DNA of 64,000 nt from Candidatus Accumulibacter meliphilus (GCA_003332265.1 QPGA01000006.1:33400-97399); one strand, 5' to 3'; numbered from the stretch's first letter, positions 20,052 through 30,173 are shown. A program made the numbers and translations. The notes: a model not told the origin generated them from the letters alone.

Positions 20052-20357
20052 ATGACCGTGACCATCAACCATTCCTTGCGCATCGTGCTGGCTGGTGCGT
20101 TGCTGCTCGCTTGCACGGAAACTTTGTCGGTACCGAAAGCTGCCGAGAATGCAGCTGGCGAGGTCATCATTGGCGCACCGACGGTGCACTCGAAACCGGC
20201 GCCAAAAGGCGCGACGAGCCCACCAGCGGCGCAAGCCAAGGGGGGAAAATCGAGCCCGGCCGGCAAGGCAACGCCGCGGAAGAAGACGTCGGCCAAGCCG
20301 AAGACCAAGACGAACACGAAGACAAACACGAAAGCGAAGGGCAAGTCACGGAAGTAG
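20052..20357 (+). CDS. Small Lys-rich putative lipoprotein
   Basis: 101 residues beginning MTVTINHSLRIVLAGALLLAC, a signal peptide ending in a lipobox-like LLAC. The rest is low complexity: Ala/Pro/Lys-rich, with a strongly basic tail of repeated KTKTNTK-type units. It starts 8 bp after nirN and may be co-transcribed. The basic tail could contact nucleic acid, membrane or peptidoglycan, but no family was recognised. The tail is encoded by a near-repetitive A/C/G-rich stretch. Confidence 0.55.
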   Translation: MTVTINHSLRIVLAGALLLACTETLSVPKAAENAAGEVIIGAPTVHSKPAPKGATSPPAAQAKGGKSSPAGKATPRKKTSAKPKTKTNTKTNTKAKGKSRK

Positions 20358-20497
20358 TCGCAAAGCGTAATAGCGCCGACGCCACAGACTTCTCGACGCC
20401 TTGCCGGGACCCACTTTGCGGTACTTTTCTGTGCGCAGGGGAACAGCGAGGGTGACGCTCCTTGCCGTTCAATCCATCCTCCCTCCCGGAGTTCTTG

Positions 20498-20941
20498 ATG
20501 TACAGACTTCCTTGTTTCCTGATCGCGCTGGCGCCCTTGCTGGCTTCGCTGCCCGTTTCTGCGCAGCTTGCGCGCATCGAGCTCAGCGCCGGCTTTTACC
20601 GTATCGAAGCGGAAGTCGCCGCGGATGACGCCAATCGCGCGCAGGGTCTGATGAATCGCCGCAGCCTGCCGGCCAACCACGGAATGCTGTTCGTCTTTGC
20701 GCAGGCTACCCGCCATTGCATGTGGATGCGCAACACCTACCTGCCGCTGTCGGTCGCGTTTCTCGACCAGGAGGGGCGCATCCTCAACATCGAAAAAATG
20801 CAGCCGCAGACCGAAGACAACCACTGCGCCGCTGGTGACGCACGCTACGCGCTGGAAATGAACCTCGACTGGTTCGCCAGCAAGGGAATCAAGCCGGGGA
20901 CGCGCATTGCCGGTATCGACAAATCGCCGCGTCCACAGTAA
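20498..20941 (+). CDS. DUF192 domain secreted protein
   Basis: About 147 residues from the ATG at 20498 (MYRLPCFLIALAPLLASLPV), with GGAG eight bases upstream. A signal peptide precedes a DUF192 domain with the family phrases AQGLMNRRSLPANHGMLFVF, CMWMRNTYLPL and GRILNIE. The function of DUF192 is unknown; it is periplasmic here. The TAA stop is made of a TA plus the first base of a 120-bp repeat, as at engB. Confidence 0.85.
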   Translation: MYRLPCFLIALAPLLASLPVSAQLARIELSAGFYRIEAEVAADDANRAQGLMNRRSLPANHGMLFVFAQATRHCMWMRNTYLPLSVAFLDQEGRILNIEKMQPQTEDNHCAAGDARYALEMNLDWFASKGIKPGTRIAGIDKSPRPQ

Positions 20942-21061
20942 CGGTCATGACATGTCGAGATACCCCAGATCATGAAAGTCATGACCGCCCCCCTCTTCTC
21001 CCTGCCCTTCTCCCGCAAGGGGAGAAGGGCGTTTCGTGAGTCGCTGGCGCGACTTTCACCG
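20941..21061 (-). repeat. 120-bp hairpin repeat, copy c
   Basis: Inverted relative to copies a and b: it begins ACGGTCATGACATG on the plus strand and ends GACTTTCACCG. TA lies on both sides (20939-20940 and 21062-21063). It separates the DUF192 gene from ubiC and creates the DUF192 stop codon. Confidence 0.85.
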
Positions 21062-21078
21062 TAAGCAAAGCTGGCCAC

Positions 21079-21669
21079 ATGTTCAACAGCAAGGCATACC
21101 AAGGGCCCTGGCGCAGCCGCTTGCTGCGCACGCCGGACAACGTCGCTTTCATCCCCTGGTTGCGTGACCGCGGCTCGCTGACGGCACGCATCCAGGCCAG
21201 AGGACGCTTTGCGGTGCGCGTGCTGCGCCAGGGCTTCAGCCTGCCGACTGCCGATGAAGCACGGCTGCTCGGAATCGAACCGGGCGTACGGGCGTGGGTT
21301 CGTGAAGTGGCTTTGCACTGTGACGAACAACGCGTCGTCTTCGCGCACACCGTCTTGCCCTATCGGCCGCGCGGCCCACTGCAGCTCTGGCTGGCACGTC
21401 TGGGCAGCGGCTCGCTTGGCGCGCTGCTCTTCTCGCACCCCGGCTTCAGGCGTGGAAAAATCAACTACAAGCGGCTCGATGAGCGCCATACACTGTTTGC
21501 GTCGGCGCTCGGCGCTCTGCAACTTGAAGAAGTGGAGGCAGGCCGCCTGTGGGCACGTCGCTCTCACTTTCGCTTTGGCGCGCAATCGGTACTGGTCACC
21601 GAGATCTTCTCGCCGCGAATGCTGCAACTGCGCGAAACCAACAAAAAAGAAGCACACGCAGCAAGCTGA
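21079..21669 (+). CDS. ubiC: Chorismate lyase
   Basis: 196 residues. The UbiC pattern is visible in WLRDRGSLTARIQARG, near the N-terminus, the central REVALHCDEQRVVFAHTVLP and the later RRSHFRFGAQSVLVTEIFSP. UbiC cleaves chorismate to 4-hydroxybenzoate and pyruvate, the first committed step of ubiquinone synthesis. No other ubi gene is adjacent; ubiA is often next door in relatives. The next gene downstream is an RNA helicase with its own promoter. Confidence 0.85.
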   Translation: MFNSKAYQGPWRSRLLRTPDNVAFIPWLRDRGSLTARIQARGRFAVRVLRQGFSLPTADEARLLGIEPGVRAWVREVALHCDEQRVVFAHTVLPYRPRGPLQLWLARLGSGSLGALLFSHPGFRRGKINYKRLDERHTLFASALGALQLEEVEAGRLWARRSHFRFGAQSVLVTEIFSPRMLQLRETNKKEAHAAS

Positions 21670-21678
21670 TGCTATAAT
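21668..21678 (+). promoter_or_regulatory. Extended -10 promoter for the RNA helicase
   Basis: TGCTATAAT is a perfect TATAAT with the TGn extension, at the end of ubiC. No good -35 is seen. If used, it gives a 5' leader of about 270 nt before the helicase, as is common for cold-induced RNA helicases; the leader itself holds no ORF. Confidence 0.6.
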
Positions 21679-21955
21679 GCACGGCTGCACTGAGCGGCCA
21701 AAAGCTGCTTGATGCGACGAGCATCGCGAACCTGGCCGTAACTCTCAAGCCCCCCTGCCTTCTGGTGTCGATTCATTCAGCGCCGCACTGGCACAAAGCT
21801 TTTGTGCCGATAGCTGCTGACTTCCGGGAATCGATCGAAGCGATCGACTTGAGCAAAGTCTCCCTCAGCTTTTCGTTGGTTGGCGTTGCATTTGCTTTTT
21901 CGCAACGCACTATGCCGTAGAGGTAGCGTGCGGCGCATCCATAGAAAAGAGAACC

Positions 21956-23356
21956 ATGACTTTTGCAGAAATCGGCCTCCACCCGGCCATCCTCAAAGCA
22001 CTCACCGATTCCGGTTACACCGAGCCGACGCCGGTCCAGAAGCAAGCCATTCCGGCGGCTCTCGAAGGCCGCGACCTGATGGTTTCCTCGCAGACCGGCT
22101 CGGGCAAGACCGCCGCCTTCATGCTGCCAGCACTGCATCGCTTCGCGGCGCAGGAACGTGCCCCCGAGGCGGCGCGCACTGCCGCCTCCCAGGAACGTCG
22201 CCCGGCCCGCTCGCGCGGCAACGATCGCCAGCGCTTCCAGCCAGCGCAGCCGAAAATGCTGGTCCTGACGCCGACTCGCGAACTCGCCCTGCAGGTCACT
22301 GCCGCCACCGAGAAGTACGGTCGCCAGGTGCACCACGTGCACGCTGTTGCCATCCTCGGCGGCATGCCTTATCCGAAACAGATGGAACTTCTTGGCCGCA
22401 ATCCGGCGATCCTGGTCGCCACGCCGGGTCGCCTGATCGACCATATGAACTCCGGCAAGATCGACTTTTCCCAGCTGCAGCTACTCGTCCTTGACGAAGC
22501 CGATCGCATGCTGGACATGGGTTTCATCGAAGACATCGAAAAGATCGTTTCGGCCACCCCGACCGAGCGTCAGACGATGCTCTTCTCGGCAACGCTTGAC
22601 GGAACCGTCGGCGAGATGGCCAAACGGATGACCCGCAACGCGCTGCAAATTCGCGTCGATGCAAACACCGCCCGGCATGACAACATCGAGCAGCGCATGC
22701 ACTTCGTGGACGACCTGTCGCACAAGAACCGCCTGCTCGACCACCTCCTGCGCGATGCCTCGATCGATCAGGCCGTGGTGTTCACGGCCACCAAGCGCGA
22801 CGCCGATACGGTCAGCGATCGTCTCAACGTCGCTGGCCTCAACGCCGCCGCGCTACACGGTGACATGCATCAGGGCGCGCGCAACCGCACACTGACCGCC
22901 ATGCGTCGTGGCCAGGTGCGCATCCTGGTTGCCACCGACGTGGCCGCACGCGGCATCGACGTCCCGACGATCACGCACGTCTTCAACTACGACCTGCCGA
23001 AGTTCGCCGAAGACTACGTGCACCGCATCGGTCGTACCGGCCGTGCCGGCCGCAATGGTCTGGCCATCTCGCTGGTTCACCATGCCGAACACTTCAACGT
23101 CCGCAAAATCGAGCGCTTCACCAAGCAGCTGATTCCGGTAGCTGTCGTCGAGGGTCACGAGCCGACGCGTCGACCGTCGCCAGCAAAACCGCGACCGACC
23201 GGCAAGCCGGGCTGGAAGGGTGGCGACAACCGCCAGGGCAAACCTTTTGCTCCCCGCCGCGAAGGCCTGCCGCGCACACCTCACCACGAAGGGCCGAAGA
23301 GCGGTCATGGTGGTGGTGGCGCGAACGCCAACCGCCGAGCTTACGGCGATCGCTGA
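21956..23356 (+). CDS. DEAD-box ATP-dependent RNA helicase (RhlE-like)
   Basis: 466 residues. Motifs in order are Q motif PTPVQKQAIP, Walker A SQTGSGKT, PTRELALQ, DEAD in LVLDEADRMLDMGF, SAT, and the C-terminal lobe VATDVAARGID and HRIGRTGRAG. The tail of about 80 residues is basic and Gly/Pro-rich, as in RhlE-type helicases, and would help RNA binding. It remodels RNA during ribosome assembly or mRNA decay, often at low temperature. A bidirectional terminator follows at 23393. Confidence 0.93.
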   Translation: MTFAEIGLHPAILKALTDSGYTEPTPVQKQAIPAALEGRDLMVSSQTGSGKTAAFMLPALHRFAAQERAPEAARTAASQERRPARSRGNDRQRFQPAQPKMLVLTPTRELALQVTAATEKYGRQVHHVHAVAILGGMPYPKQMELLGRNPAILVATPGRLIDHMNSGKIDFSQLQLLVLDEADRMLDMGFIEDIEKIVSATPTERQTMLFSATLDGTVGEMAKRMTRNALQIRVDANTARHDNIEQRMHFVDDLSHKNRLLDHLLRDASIDQAVVFTATKRDADTVSDRLNVAGLNAAALHGDMHQGARNRTLTAMRRGQVRILVATDVAARGIDVPTITHVFNYDLPKFAEDYVHRIGRTGRAGRNGLAISLVHHAEHFNVRKIERFTKQLIPVAVVEGHEPTRRPSPAKPRPTGKPGWKGGDNRQGKPFAPRREGLPRTPHHEGPKSGHGGGGANANRRAYGDR

Positions 23357-23392
23357 TCACTGATCACTGATCGACCAAGCCGCCATCGAGAA

Positions 23393-23426
23393 CAAAAAAA
23401 AGCCCGCACTCAGCGGGCTTTTTTCT
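23393..23426. terminator. Bidirectional intrinsic terminator
   Basis: AGCCCGC-ACTCA-GCGGGCT forms a seven-base-pair stem flanked by an A-run on the left and a T-run on the right, so it can end both the helicase transcript and the convergent minus-strand gene. Confidence 0.9.
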
Positions 23427-23441
23427 ACCCGTCGCAATGTA

Positions 23442-23975
23442 TTAGACGCTGCTTTTCGCCGCAAGCACCGCCAGGCCGCCGCCGTTTGTTGTCCTGGAGA
23501 GGCGATCCTCGATTCCACCAAGAGAAGTAACGACATTGTTCCCCGACTGCTCGATGGCCGTTAGCAGCTCGGTCTCGATGCGATCGAGCCGGGCGAGAAG
23601 CGCCGGGTCAGCGCCACCCGACGCCAGCTGGCCCCCGTTGTGCCTGCCCATCGCCTGCAGTTCGGTGGTAATGAAGCCGCGCAGGTCGGTAAAGCGCGAG
23701 GCCTCGGCCCGGTCCGCCAGCTCCTGGTTGGCTTTCAATTCCTGCGCATGGCGACGGGAATCGAAGAGCGCCGAGGCCTGCACGTAAATCACGAAGAGCA
23801 AAAAGTAGGCGGTCAGCAGGCTCACCACGCCCAACATGATCACCCCGATCGGCGCCTGTACTTCAGTCACGCCCAGCGAAAGCGTGCTCGGGGCAATGAA
23901 CGCGCCCCAATTGAGCGCCGAAAAGCCGGCGGTAGCGCCGAGGATGAGCAGCAGAAACAGGGTGCGAAACTTCAT
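23442..23975 (-). CDS. Small membrane protein, LapA-like
   Basis: 177 residues with two transmembrane helices (about 4-26 and 40-66) separated by a short loop, then a cytoplasmic helical tail. The two-helix layout resembles the LapA/DUF1049 family, but the match is weak. The tail contains RIETELLTAIEQSGNNVVTSL and may form a coiled coil. No functional residues can be named. It lies convergent to the helicase gene. Confidence 0.6.
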   Translation of the reverse strand: MKFRTLFLLLILGATAGFSALNWGAFIAPSTLSLGVTEVQAPIGVIMLGVVSLLTAYFLLFVIYVQASALFDSRRHAQELKANQELADRAEASRFTDLRGFITTELQAMGRHNGGQLASGGADPALLARLDRIETELLTAIEQSGNNVVTSLGGIEDRLSRTTNGGGLAVLAAKSSV

Positions 23976-24112
23976 GAGGTAATCACTCCTTCATTGGTTG
24001 CCGGAAAAGGGCTCGCGCGACGGGGACCGAAGCTCGATAGTATCCCAGGATTGGCGAATGGTCGCCATCTGCAAAAGCGCCGGCTGCTGACCGTAGAAGT
24101 CGCGTCCGCAGC

Positions 24113-24808
24113 TCACGGAACAGCCGCCGAACGCATCCGCGCCAGGATAATGTCGCTCTTCGCAAGCAGCGCCGGGGCGTTGCGGTTGCGGTCGTAGAAA
24201 CGCGGCCGTGGAACCATGGCCGCCAGGCGGGCCGCCTGCTCGGCCGACAACTGACTCGCCGAAATGCCGAAATAGTGGCGGGCGGCAGCTTCGGCGCCGA
24301 AAACGCCGCTGCCCCACTCGATGACGTTGAGGTACACCTCCAGGATCCGCTGCTTGCTCCAGACGGTTTCCAGCATCAGGGTGATGATTGCCTCTTCGGC
24401 TTTACGCAAGGGGGTCTTGGCTGGGCTCAGGAAGAGATTCTTCGCCAACTGCTGAGAAATGGTCGAGCCGCCGGCGACAACGCGGCCTTTCTTCTGGTTC
24501 GTCTCGATCGCATTCTGGATGCCTTGCCAGTCGAAGCCTTCGTGATCGAGGAATTTACCGTCTTCGGCGGCGACAATGGCGCGCTTCAGATTGGCCGAGA
24601 TCTGCCCATAAGCGATCCAGCGTTGCTGCAGCTGCGCCCGCGCATCCGCGACGCGCAACTCGGCGAGGCGAATCTCCATGAAACGCGTACTCTCGGGATT
24701 GACCCAGTTCCACCACAGCACCCAGCCGAAAAGCCAGAACTGTAAGAGCAGCAGCAGGCCGATGACGGCCAGCAGCAGCCGCTTCAGCCAGACGCCGAGA
24801 CGAATCAT
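24113..24808 (-). CDS. mtgA: Monofunctional peptidoglycan glycosyltransferase
   Basis: 231 residues with one N-terminal transmembrane helix (about 9-34) and a family 51 glycosyltransferase domain. The motifs are [15 protein letters not shown] (catalytic Glu), [16 protein letters not shown], and [13 protein letters not shown]. It polymerises lipid II into glycan strands at the periplasmic face of the inner membrane. Its start overlaps the aroE stop by 4 bp, so it is the last gene of the aroE group. Confidence 0.95.
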   Translation of the reverse strand: MIRLGVWLKRLLLAVIGLLLLLQFWLFGWVLWWNWVNPESTRFMEIRLAELRVADARAQLQQRWIAYGQISANLKRAIVAAEDGKFLDHEGFDWQGIQNAIETNQKKGRVVAGGSTISQQLAKNLFLSPAKTPLRKAEEAIITLMLETVWSKQRILEVYLNVIEWGSGVFGAEAAARHYFGISASQLSAEQAARLAAMVPRPRFYDRNRNAPALLAKSDIILARMRSAAVP

Positions 24809-25656
24809 CCGGCCGGCCCGGTCTCGCTCCTGGCACGTAGCGCGGCAATCACCAGCGCGCTGTCGGGGCGGAGGCCGCGCCAGAAATGGAAGGCTTCGGC
24901 CGCCTGCTCGACGAGCATGCCCAAACCGTCGGCCAAGTGCGCCGCGCCCTGCGCTCTGGCAAAGGCAAGGAATGGCGTGTCGCCTTTACCGTACATCATG
25001 TCGTAAGCCAGGCTGGCGGGTGCGAAAACGCCGGCCGCCACAGGCAGAGGTGGTAGCGCACCGGCGAGACTGGCCGAGGTGGCGTTGATCACCAGGTCGA
25101 AAGACTGCCCGGCGAGTTCCGGGTAGCCACCGGCGCACAGCAGGGAAGCACCAGCGGTAGCGGCGAAGCGCTGCGCCAGCTGCTGTGCTCGGGCGACGTT
25201 GCGGTTGGCGATCACCAGCGTCGCCGGCCGCTGCTCGAGCAAGGGTGCGACGACGCCGCGCGCTGCGCCGCCGGCACCCAGCAGCAGGACGCGCCGGCCG
25301 GCGATCGGGCACGCCAGATTGACGCGGAGGTCGCGCAGCAGGCCGGCGCCGTCGGTGTTGTCGCCGACAATCTCGGCGCCGTCGAAACGCAAGCTGTTGA
25401 CCGCCGCGGCAAGCTCGGCGCGTACGCTCAGGCGAGTCGCCAGACGAAAAGCCTCTTCCTTGAACGGCACGGTGACATTGGCGCCGCGGCCACCGGAAGC
25501 GATAAAAGTCCGCACGCTGGCGGCGAAACCGTCGATCGGCGCCAGCAGTGCTTCGTAGCGGAGGTCCTGCCCGCACTGCGCGGCAAAGGCCGTGTGGATC
25601 AACGGCGACTTGCTGTGGCTAATGGGATTGCCGAAAACACAATATAGATCGCTCAT
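24805..25656 (-). CDS. aroE: Shikimate dehydrogenase
   Basis: About 283 residues from the ATG at 25656 ([18 protein letters not shown]); the frame is open further upstream but the family start is clear. The substrate site is SHSKSP and the catalytic Lys is in [10 protein letters not shown]. The NADP loop is [11 protein letters not shown]. It reduces 3-dehydroshikimate to shikimate in the aromatic pathway. It lies 7 bp from the tonB-like gene and overlaps mtgA, so the genes form one operon. Confidence 0.95.
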   Translation of the reverse strand: MSDLYCVFGNPISHSKSPLIHTAFAAQCGQDLRYEALLAPIDGFAASVRTFIASGGRGANVTVPFKEEAFRLATRLSVRAELAAAVNSLRFDGAEIVGDNTDGAGLLRDLRVNLACPIAGRRVLLLGAGGAARGVVAPLLEQRPATLVIANRNVARAQQLAQRFAATAGASLLCAGGYPELAGQSFDLVINATSASLAGALPPLPVAAGVFAPASLAYDMMYGKGDTPFLAFARAQGAAHLADGLGMLVEQAAEAFHFWRGLRPDSALVIAALRARSETGPAG

Positions 25657-25663
25657 CCTGACC

Positions 25664-26551
25664 CTATTTCTTGCTTTCGAGACTGTCGCTCTGGGTAAAG
25701 CGCAGGCTGCGGGTGAACACCAGAATGTCGGTATCCTCCCGGATCGCTGGTGGGAAATCGCCGTACGGGGCAGCCATGGTGACGATGCGACGGGCGGCGT
25801 CGTCGAGGATCTGGTGGCCTGACGAGCGATTGATCTCAATACGCACGAGGCTACCGTCACTCTTGATGCTGACGGTCATCACCAGTTTGCCGTAGAGCTT
25901 GCCCCTGGCCTCCTCGGGGTAGTTGAGCGTGCCGACGCGCTCGACCTTGCTCCGCCAGGCCTCGATATATTGTGCGAAACGGTATTCGCTGGCGCGGGTG
26001 CCGATGAAGGTCTTGCGCGGACGTTGGTTATAGTCGTTGAGTTTCTTGTCGATCGCCCCCTCGAGGCGCGCCATGGCCAGCGCACTGTGCGCCAGATCGC
26101 GGCCGCTGACGCTGGGCGCCGGCGTCGGTGCGAGCTGCTCTTCCTTGTCCGGCGTTGGAGCGACCAGCGTACGGCTACGCGCTTTTGCGGCCAGTCGCTG
26201 CTGGTGCGCTTCGAGTTCCTGGATACGCCGTTGCGACTGTTCGAGGTCGTCGCCGTCCTGATGGCGCGGTGCCGGCGGCAAGGGCGTCGTCGCGCGGTGC
26301 TCCTGCTCGGTGTTGCCGCCACCGTCGAGATTGGCTTGCGCCAACACCTGCGCATCGGCAGGTTTCCGCGGCGAACGGCTATTGACCAGAATGATATCGA
26401 GCGCCCGCTCCTGAAAAGCCCGCGAAGCGTCTGGAAAGCTGAAATGCACCGCCAGCAGCCCGCCATGCAGGAGCAGGGAAACCGCCACGGCCAGCCACAG
26501 TCTGCCTGCCGCCAGCGGCGATTGATAGCGATCGCGGAGGACAGCGTTCAC
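25664..26551 (-). CDS. TonB-family energy transducer protein
   Basis: About 295 residues if the GTG at 26551 is used, just after the upstream RNase gene. One transmembrane helix ([19 protein letters not shown]) is followed by a charged coiled-coil-like linker rather than the usual Pro-rich one. The C-terminal TonB domain holds [19 protein letters not shown]. It would transmit inner-membrane energy to an outer-membrane receptor. No exbBD or receptor is adjacent, so the partner is unknown. TolA-like proteins are an alternative. Confidence 0.75.
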   Translation of the reverse strand: MNAVLRDRYQSPLAAGRLWLAVAVSLLLHGGLLAVHFSFPDASRAFQERALDIILVNSRSPRKPADAQVLAQANLDGGGNTEQEHRATTPLPPAPRHQDGDDLEQSQRRIQELEAHQQRLAAKARSRTLVAPTPDKEEQLAPTPAPSVSGRDLAHSALAMARLEGAIDKKLNDYNQRPRKTFIGTRASEYRFAQYIEAWRSKVERVGTLNYPEEARGKLYGKLVMTVSIKSDGSLVRIEINRSSGHQILDDAARRIVTMAAPYGDFPPAIREDTDILVFTRSLRFTQSDSLESKK

Positions 26552-26552
26552 C

Positions 26553-28466
26553 TCAATCGATCGCCTCCAGCTGGTCGTCGTCGGCAGCTGCGACACCCGC
26601 CGGAGGCAGCGTCTCGACATAGCGGCAGCCGAGTTCGAGCGTCAAATAGTCGATCGACTCGACACCCACCAGGATTTCCTGACCGGGCTTGAGCTCCGGT
26701 GCCGAGGGCACACGCTGCAGCAGCGGCAGCTGATCGAAGCGCGCCAGGTTCTCGCGGCCGATAATCGTCGCCTTGATCGTTTCGACCTCGTGCTGCCGCA
26801 ACCAGCGCAGGCACCAGTAACGTTCCATGCTGCGCTGGAAGTCGGCGTAGGCGGCGTAGGTCATGTCAAAATCGCTCAGCGCGGCGAAAAGATCATCCGA
26901 ACGCGCGGCAAAAGGCGGTGTATCGCCATTCAGATAGGCCACCAGCTGCCACTGGTTGAGCAGGTCAACATAGCGCCGCAGCGGCGAGGTCGACCACGCA
27001 TACTGCTTGACGCCGAGACCCTCGTGCGCCTGCGGCGAGGTGCTCATGCGGACTTTGCCGCCAGGCGTCTGGATACGATAGATCGCGGTCACGCCCTTGC
27101 TGGATAGCAGGCCGCCCCAGGTGCTGTTGGTGACGATCATCATTTCGGAGACCAGCTTGTCAAGCGGACTGCCGCGTCGGCGAGCGCTGATCTCGACCGC
27201 GCAGGCGTCGGCGTCGCCGAGGTCGCCCTGGATGCGAAAGTTGTAGTCGAGAAAAGTCTGCGTTGCCGACGGCTTGCCGCGGCGACCTTCGCAGGCATTG
27301 GCCAGCTGCCAGAGAGTCATCAGCTCGTCGCGAAAAGCGAACTCGGAAAGACCGGCGGCAATGCTGGCTTCGTTGAACAGGGGTTCAAGGTCGTGATGGC
27401 GCAGATTGGCGACCACCGGGACGATCTCGATGCGCGACTCGCAAGCGGTGATTTCGAACTCGGGAGTCACCGTCAGGTACAGAGAAATGGCCGCACAGTC
27501 ACGGCCAGCGCAAAGCGTAAAGGCCTCGACCACTTTTTCCGGGAACATGGTGATCTTGCTGCCCGGCAAATAGACCGTAGACAGTCGATCGCGCGCAATC
27601 GCGTCGAGCGGCGATCCCGGCGCCATGCCCAGCGTCGGCGCAGCGATGTGGATGCCGACCTGCCAGCCGAGTCCGGGCAGCACCTGCAGCGAGAAGGCAT
27701 CGTCGATCTCGGTGGTTGCCGCGTCGTCGATCGAGAAAGCGCGCACGTCGGCGCGCGGCAGGTTGCTCGGCACAGGGGGCGCGACACAGGCCGCGAAGCC
27801 CGTGCCGCGCGGGAAATACTCGAACAGGAAACGCTGCAGGTGATAGTCGTGAGCCGAGCGGATGGCACCACACTTCTGCAGCAGATGCAGCGCCGACAGA
27901 CCGCTTTCGCTGCACGCCGCTTCGAGGGCCTTGGTCTCACTACGATTGCGGTCGGGCTTGTAGAGCAACTGGCTGAGAATCGGCGTGAACTCCGACGGCA
28001 GCGTGAAGGCCTTCAGTTCGCCGACCATGCGCTCGATGCTCAGTGCTTGCTGGCGCTTCTTTTCGAGACCCGCAAGAGCGGCCTGGAGAATATCGGCTGC
28101 TGCCTTGCGGAAGCGGCCCTTGCCTTTGCGATGGAAATATACGGGCGCCGAATGCAGGGCCAGCAGCAAAGCCGACGCCTCGACCGCCGTCGCGACATGG
28201 CCGAAGTAATCGTTGGCAAAATCAGCAAACGAAAACTCGCCGTCGCCCAGACACTCCCAGAGAAACGCCTGCTCTATGCTGGCGGCGAGCGCCTCGGCCT
28301 GCTCGAGCAAGAGCGTCGGTGCCGGTTCGCCGTAACGCAGCAGAACGTTGGCCGCCTTGATCTTGCTGCGCTTTCCGGAAGCCGTCTCGACCTGCAAGGA
28401 GCTGTCGTTGTCGACCAGAATAGTGGCCGTCCGGAAGGCGCCGTCTTCTTCATATAGAACATGCAT
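26553..28466 (-). CDS. RNB-domain exoribonuclease (RNase II family)
   Basis: About 637 residues, with the ATG at 28466 (a GTG at 28469 overlaps the yqiA stop). The RNB catalytic region begins near residue 230 with SIDDAATTEIDDAFSL, which carries the metal-binding Asp residues, and continues through GSKITMFPEKVVEAF and TSPLRRYVDLLNQWQL. A C-terminal S1-like segment follows. It degrades RNA in the 3'-5' direction. It is shorter than RNase R and lacks its basic tail. Confidence 0.85.
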   Translation of the reverse strand: MHVLYEEDGAFRTATILVDNDSSLQVETASGKRSKIKAANVLLRYGEPAPTLLLEQAEALAASIEQAFLWECLGDGEFSFADFANDYFGHVATAVEASALLLALHSAPVYFHRKGKGRFRKAAADILQAALAGLEKKRQQALSIERMVGELKAFTLPSEFTPILSQLLYKPDRNRSETKALEAACSESGLSALHLLQKCGAIRSAHDYHLQRFLFEYFPRGTGFAACVAPPVPSNLPRADVRAFSIDDAATTEIDDAFSLQVLPGLGWQVGIHIAAPTLGMAPGSPLDAIARDRLSTVYLPGSKITMFPEKVVEAFTLCAGRDCAAISLYLTVTPEFEITACESRIEIVPVVANLRHHDLEPLFNEASIAAGLSEFAFRDELMTLWQLANACEGRRGKPSATQTFLDYNFRIQGDLGDADACAVEISARRRGSPLDKLVSEMMIVTNSTWGGLLSSKGVTAIYRIQTPGGKVRMSTSPQAHEGLGVKQYAWSTSPLRRYVDLLNQWQLVAYLNGDTPPFAARSDDLFAALSDFDMTYAAYADFQRSMERYWCLRWLRQHEVETIKATIIGRENLARFDQLPLLQRVPSAPELKPGQEILVGVESIDYLTLELGCRYVETLPPAGVAAADDDQLEAID

Positions 28467-28468
28467 CA

Positions 28469-29047
28469 CTACGATTGTAACCCACAGAATTCAATGATTT
28501 GCGGTACGAAGTCGGGGAAACGGGTGAAGCTGTGATCGCCGCCTTCGACGACCAGCTGTCGGCAGCCGGCATAGCGCTCGACGGCGAGCCGGTAGTCGAG
28601 CACCTCGTCGCCGGTCTCGACCAGTAGCAGGTAGCGCGACGGTGTGATCAGCGGCGTATCGAGCGCACGCAGTTGCTCGACGTGCTCGGCGCCAAACTCG
28701 AAGCGGCGACCGCTGTAGTAATTGGCGTGTGTTCCCAGCAGGCCGTCGAGCAGGGTCGGAGCCATCACCGCCGGATTGATCAGGACGGCGTTCAGATCGC
28801 GCCTTTCGGCCAGCCAGGCCGCGTAATAGCCGCCCAGCGAACTGCCGACCAGGGTCGTCGGCGCGTCATCACTGTCCAGCAAGGCCTCGACGGTGGCGAT
28901 TGCAGCGTGCGGAACGTGCGACAACACGGGGCAGGAAAAACGGTCGGCAAGGCCCGCCAGAGCCAGAAACTCGGCCAGCAGGCGCGCCTTCCACGACGCT
29001 GGCGAGGAGCAGAAGCCATGCAGATAAATGATGCGTGGGCCGGCCAA
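28469..29047 (-). CDS. YqiA/YcfP-type alpha/beta-hydrolase (esterase)
   Basis: 192 residues with IIYLHGFCSSPASWKA at the N-terminus and the nucleophile elbow LVGSSLGGYYAAWLA. The UPF0227/YqiA family hydrolyses short acyl esters; the natural substrate is unknown. The start codon is probably TTG at 29047, one base beyond the uppP stop, so translation is coupled to uppP. It is followed directly by the RNase gene. Confidence 0.85.
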   Translation of the reverse strand: MAGPRIIYLHGFCSSPASWKARLLAEFLALAGLADRFSCPVLSHVPHAAIATVEALLDSDDAPTTLVGSSLGGYYAAWLAERRDLNAVLINPAVMAPTLLDGLLGTHANYYSGRRFEFGAEHVEQLRALDTPLITPSRYLLLVETGDEVLDYRLAVERYAGCRQLVVEGGDHSFTRFPDFVPQIIEFCGLQS

Positions 29048-29048
29048 C

Positions 29049-29873
29049 TCAGTGATCTCCCCAGGAAATGAAATCGTACTGCCAAGTCAGGAGAATCAGG
29101 ATCCCGAAGGCAATGCGATACCAGGCGAAGATCGAAAAGTCGTGCGTGCTGATATAGCGAAGCAGCCCGCGCACGGCCCAGAAAGCCGAAATGAACGCAG
29201 CAACGAAGCCGACCACCCACATTCCGATATCGTCGACAGAGAGCAGCGCGCGCTCCTTGTAGAGCTGGTAGATGCTCGCGCCGATCAGGGTCGGCATGGC
29301 CAGGAAGAAGGAAAACTCGGTGGCGGCGCGGCGCGAAAGGCCGAACAGCAGGCCGCCAATGATCGTCGCCCCGGAGCGTGAAGTCCCCGGAATCAGCGCC
29401 AGCGCCTGCGCGAAACCGAGCTTGATCGCGTCGCCCAGGGACAGGTCGTCGATCGACTCGACGCGGATGCGATGCTCGCGGCGTTCGGCCCAGAGAATGA
29501 TCAGGCCACCAAGGATGAAGGCCGTCGCCACCACCGGCGCGTTGAACAGATAGGCCTTGATGGTCTTGCCGAACAGCAGTCCGATGGTCGCCAAAGGCAG
29601 GAAGGCAAGCACGATGTTGAGCGCGAAACGTTGCGCGCCGGGATCGCGGGGCAGGCCACGCAAGACCTGCATGATCTTGGCACGGAACTCCCAGCAGACG
29701 GCGAGCATCGCGCCGGACTGGATGACGATCTCGAACAGCTTGCCGCGCTCGTCGTTGAAATCGAGCAGGGCGCCAGCAAGAATGAGGTGGCCAGTCGACG
29801 AGACCGGCAGAAATTCGGTCACCCCTTCGACGATGCCGAGAATCAGGGCTTTCAGCAGCAGCAGCAGGTCCAC
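29049..29873 (-). CDS. uppP: Undecaprenyl-diphosphatase UppP (BacA)
   Basis: 274 residues and about eight transmembrane helices. The family motif [19 protein letters not shown] is near residue 15, and the second motif is [10 protein letters not shown]. It dephosphorylates undecaprenyl pyrophosphate to recycle the lipid carrier for peptidoglycan and other polymers, and gives bacitracin tolerance. The start is GTG at 29873. It leads a long minus-strand run that includes mtgA, another cell-wall gene. Confidence 0.95.
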   Translation of the reverse strand: MDLLLLLKALILGIVEGVTEFLPVSSTGHLILAGALLDFNDERGKLFEIVIQSGAMLAVCWEFRAKIMQVLRGLPRDPGAQRFALNIVLAFLPLATIGLLFGKTIKAYLFNAPVVATAFILGGLIILWAERREHRIRVESIDDLSLGDAIKLGFAQALALIPGTSRSGATIIGGLLFGLSRRAATEFSFFLAMPTLIGASIYQLYKERALLSVDDIGMWVVGFVAAFISAFWAVRGLLRYISTHDFSIFAWYRIAFGILILLTWQYDFISWGDH

Positions 29874-29907
29874 GTGGCGCTTTCGACAAAAAGGCGCATT
29901 TTAGCAC

Positions 29908-30168
29908 TCACGGTCGCGTTGCCTGCTCCAGCACCGACAACCAGGCGATCGCCTGTTGCCGGTCGTCGCCGCACATTTCGTCGGATGGCTGCAAGCCGGC
30001 GCAAAATGCCGGTCGCTCGGGACGCCCCCACAAGCGACAACGCAGGTCCGTGCTCAAATTGACGCAGGGCTCGCCGGCGGCTTTCCCCTGCGCATGGCCG
30101 GGCATCGGCGTGGTGATCGAAGGTGCGATACAGCAGGCCCCACAGCCGGCACGGCAAGCACCAGGCAC
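29908..30168 (-). CDS. YkgJ-family cysteine-cluster protein
   Basis: 86 residues from a GTG at 30168. The Cys arrangement CRAGCGACC followed by C at PCVNL, C at CRLWG, C at AFCAGL and C at EMCGDD is typical of the YkgJ (UPF0153) zinc- or iron-chelating family. Its role is unknown; it is thought to bind metal. It lies 5 bp after the IclR regulator gene and probably shares its transcript. Confidence 0.82.
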   Translation of the reverse strand: MPGACRAGCGACCIAPSITTPMPGHAQGKAAGEPCVNLSTDLRCRLWGRPERPAFCAGLQPSDEMCGDDRQQAIAWLSVLEQATRP

Positions 30169-30173
30169 AGACG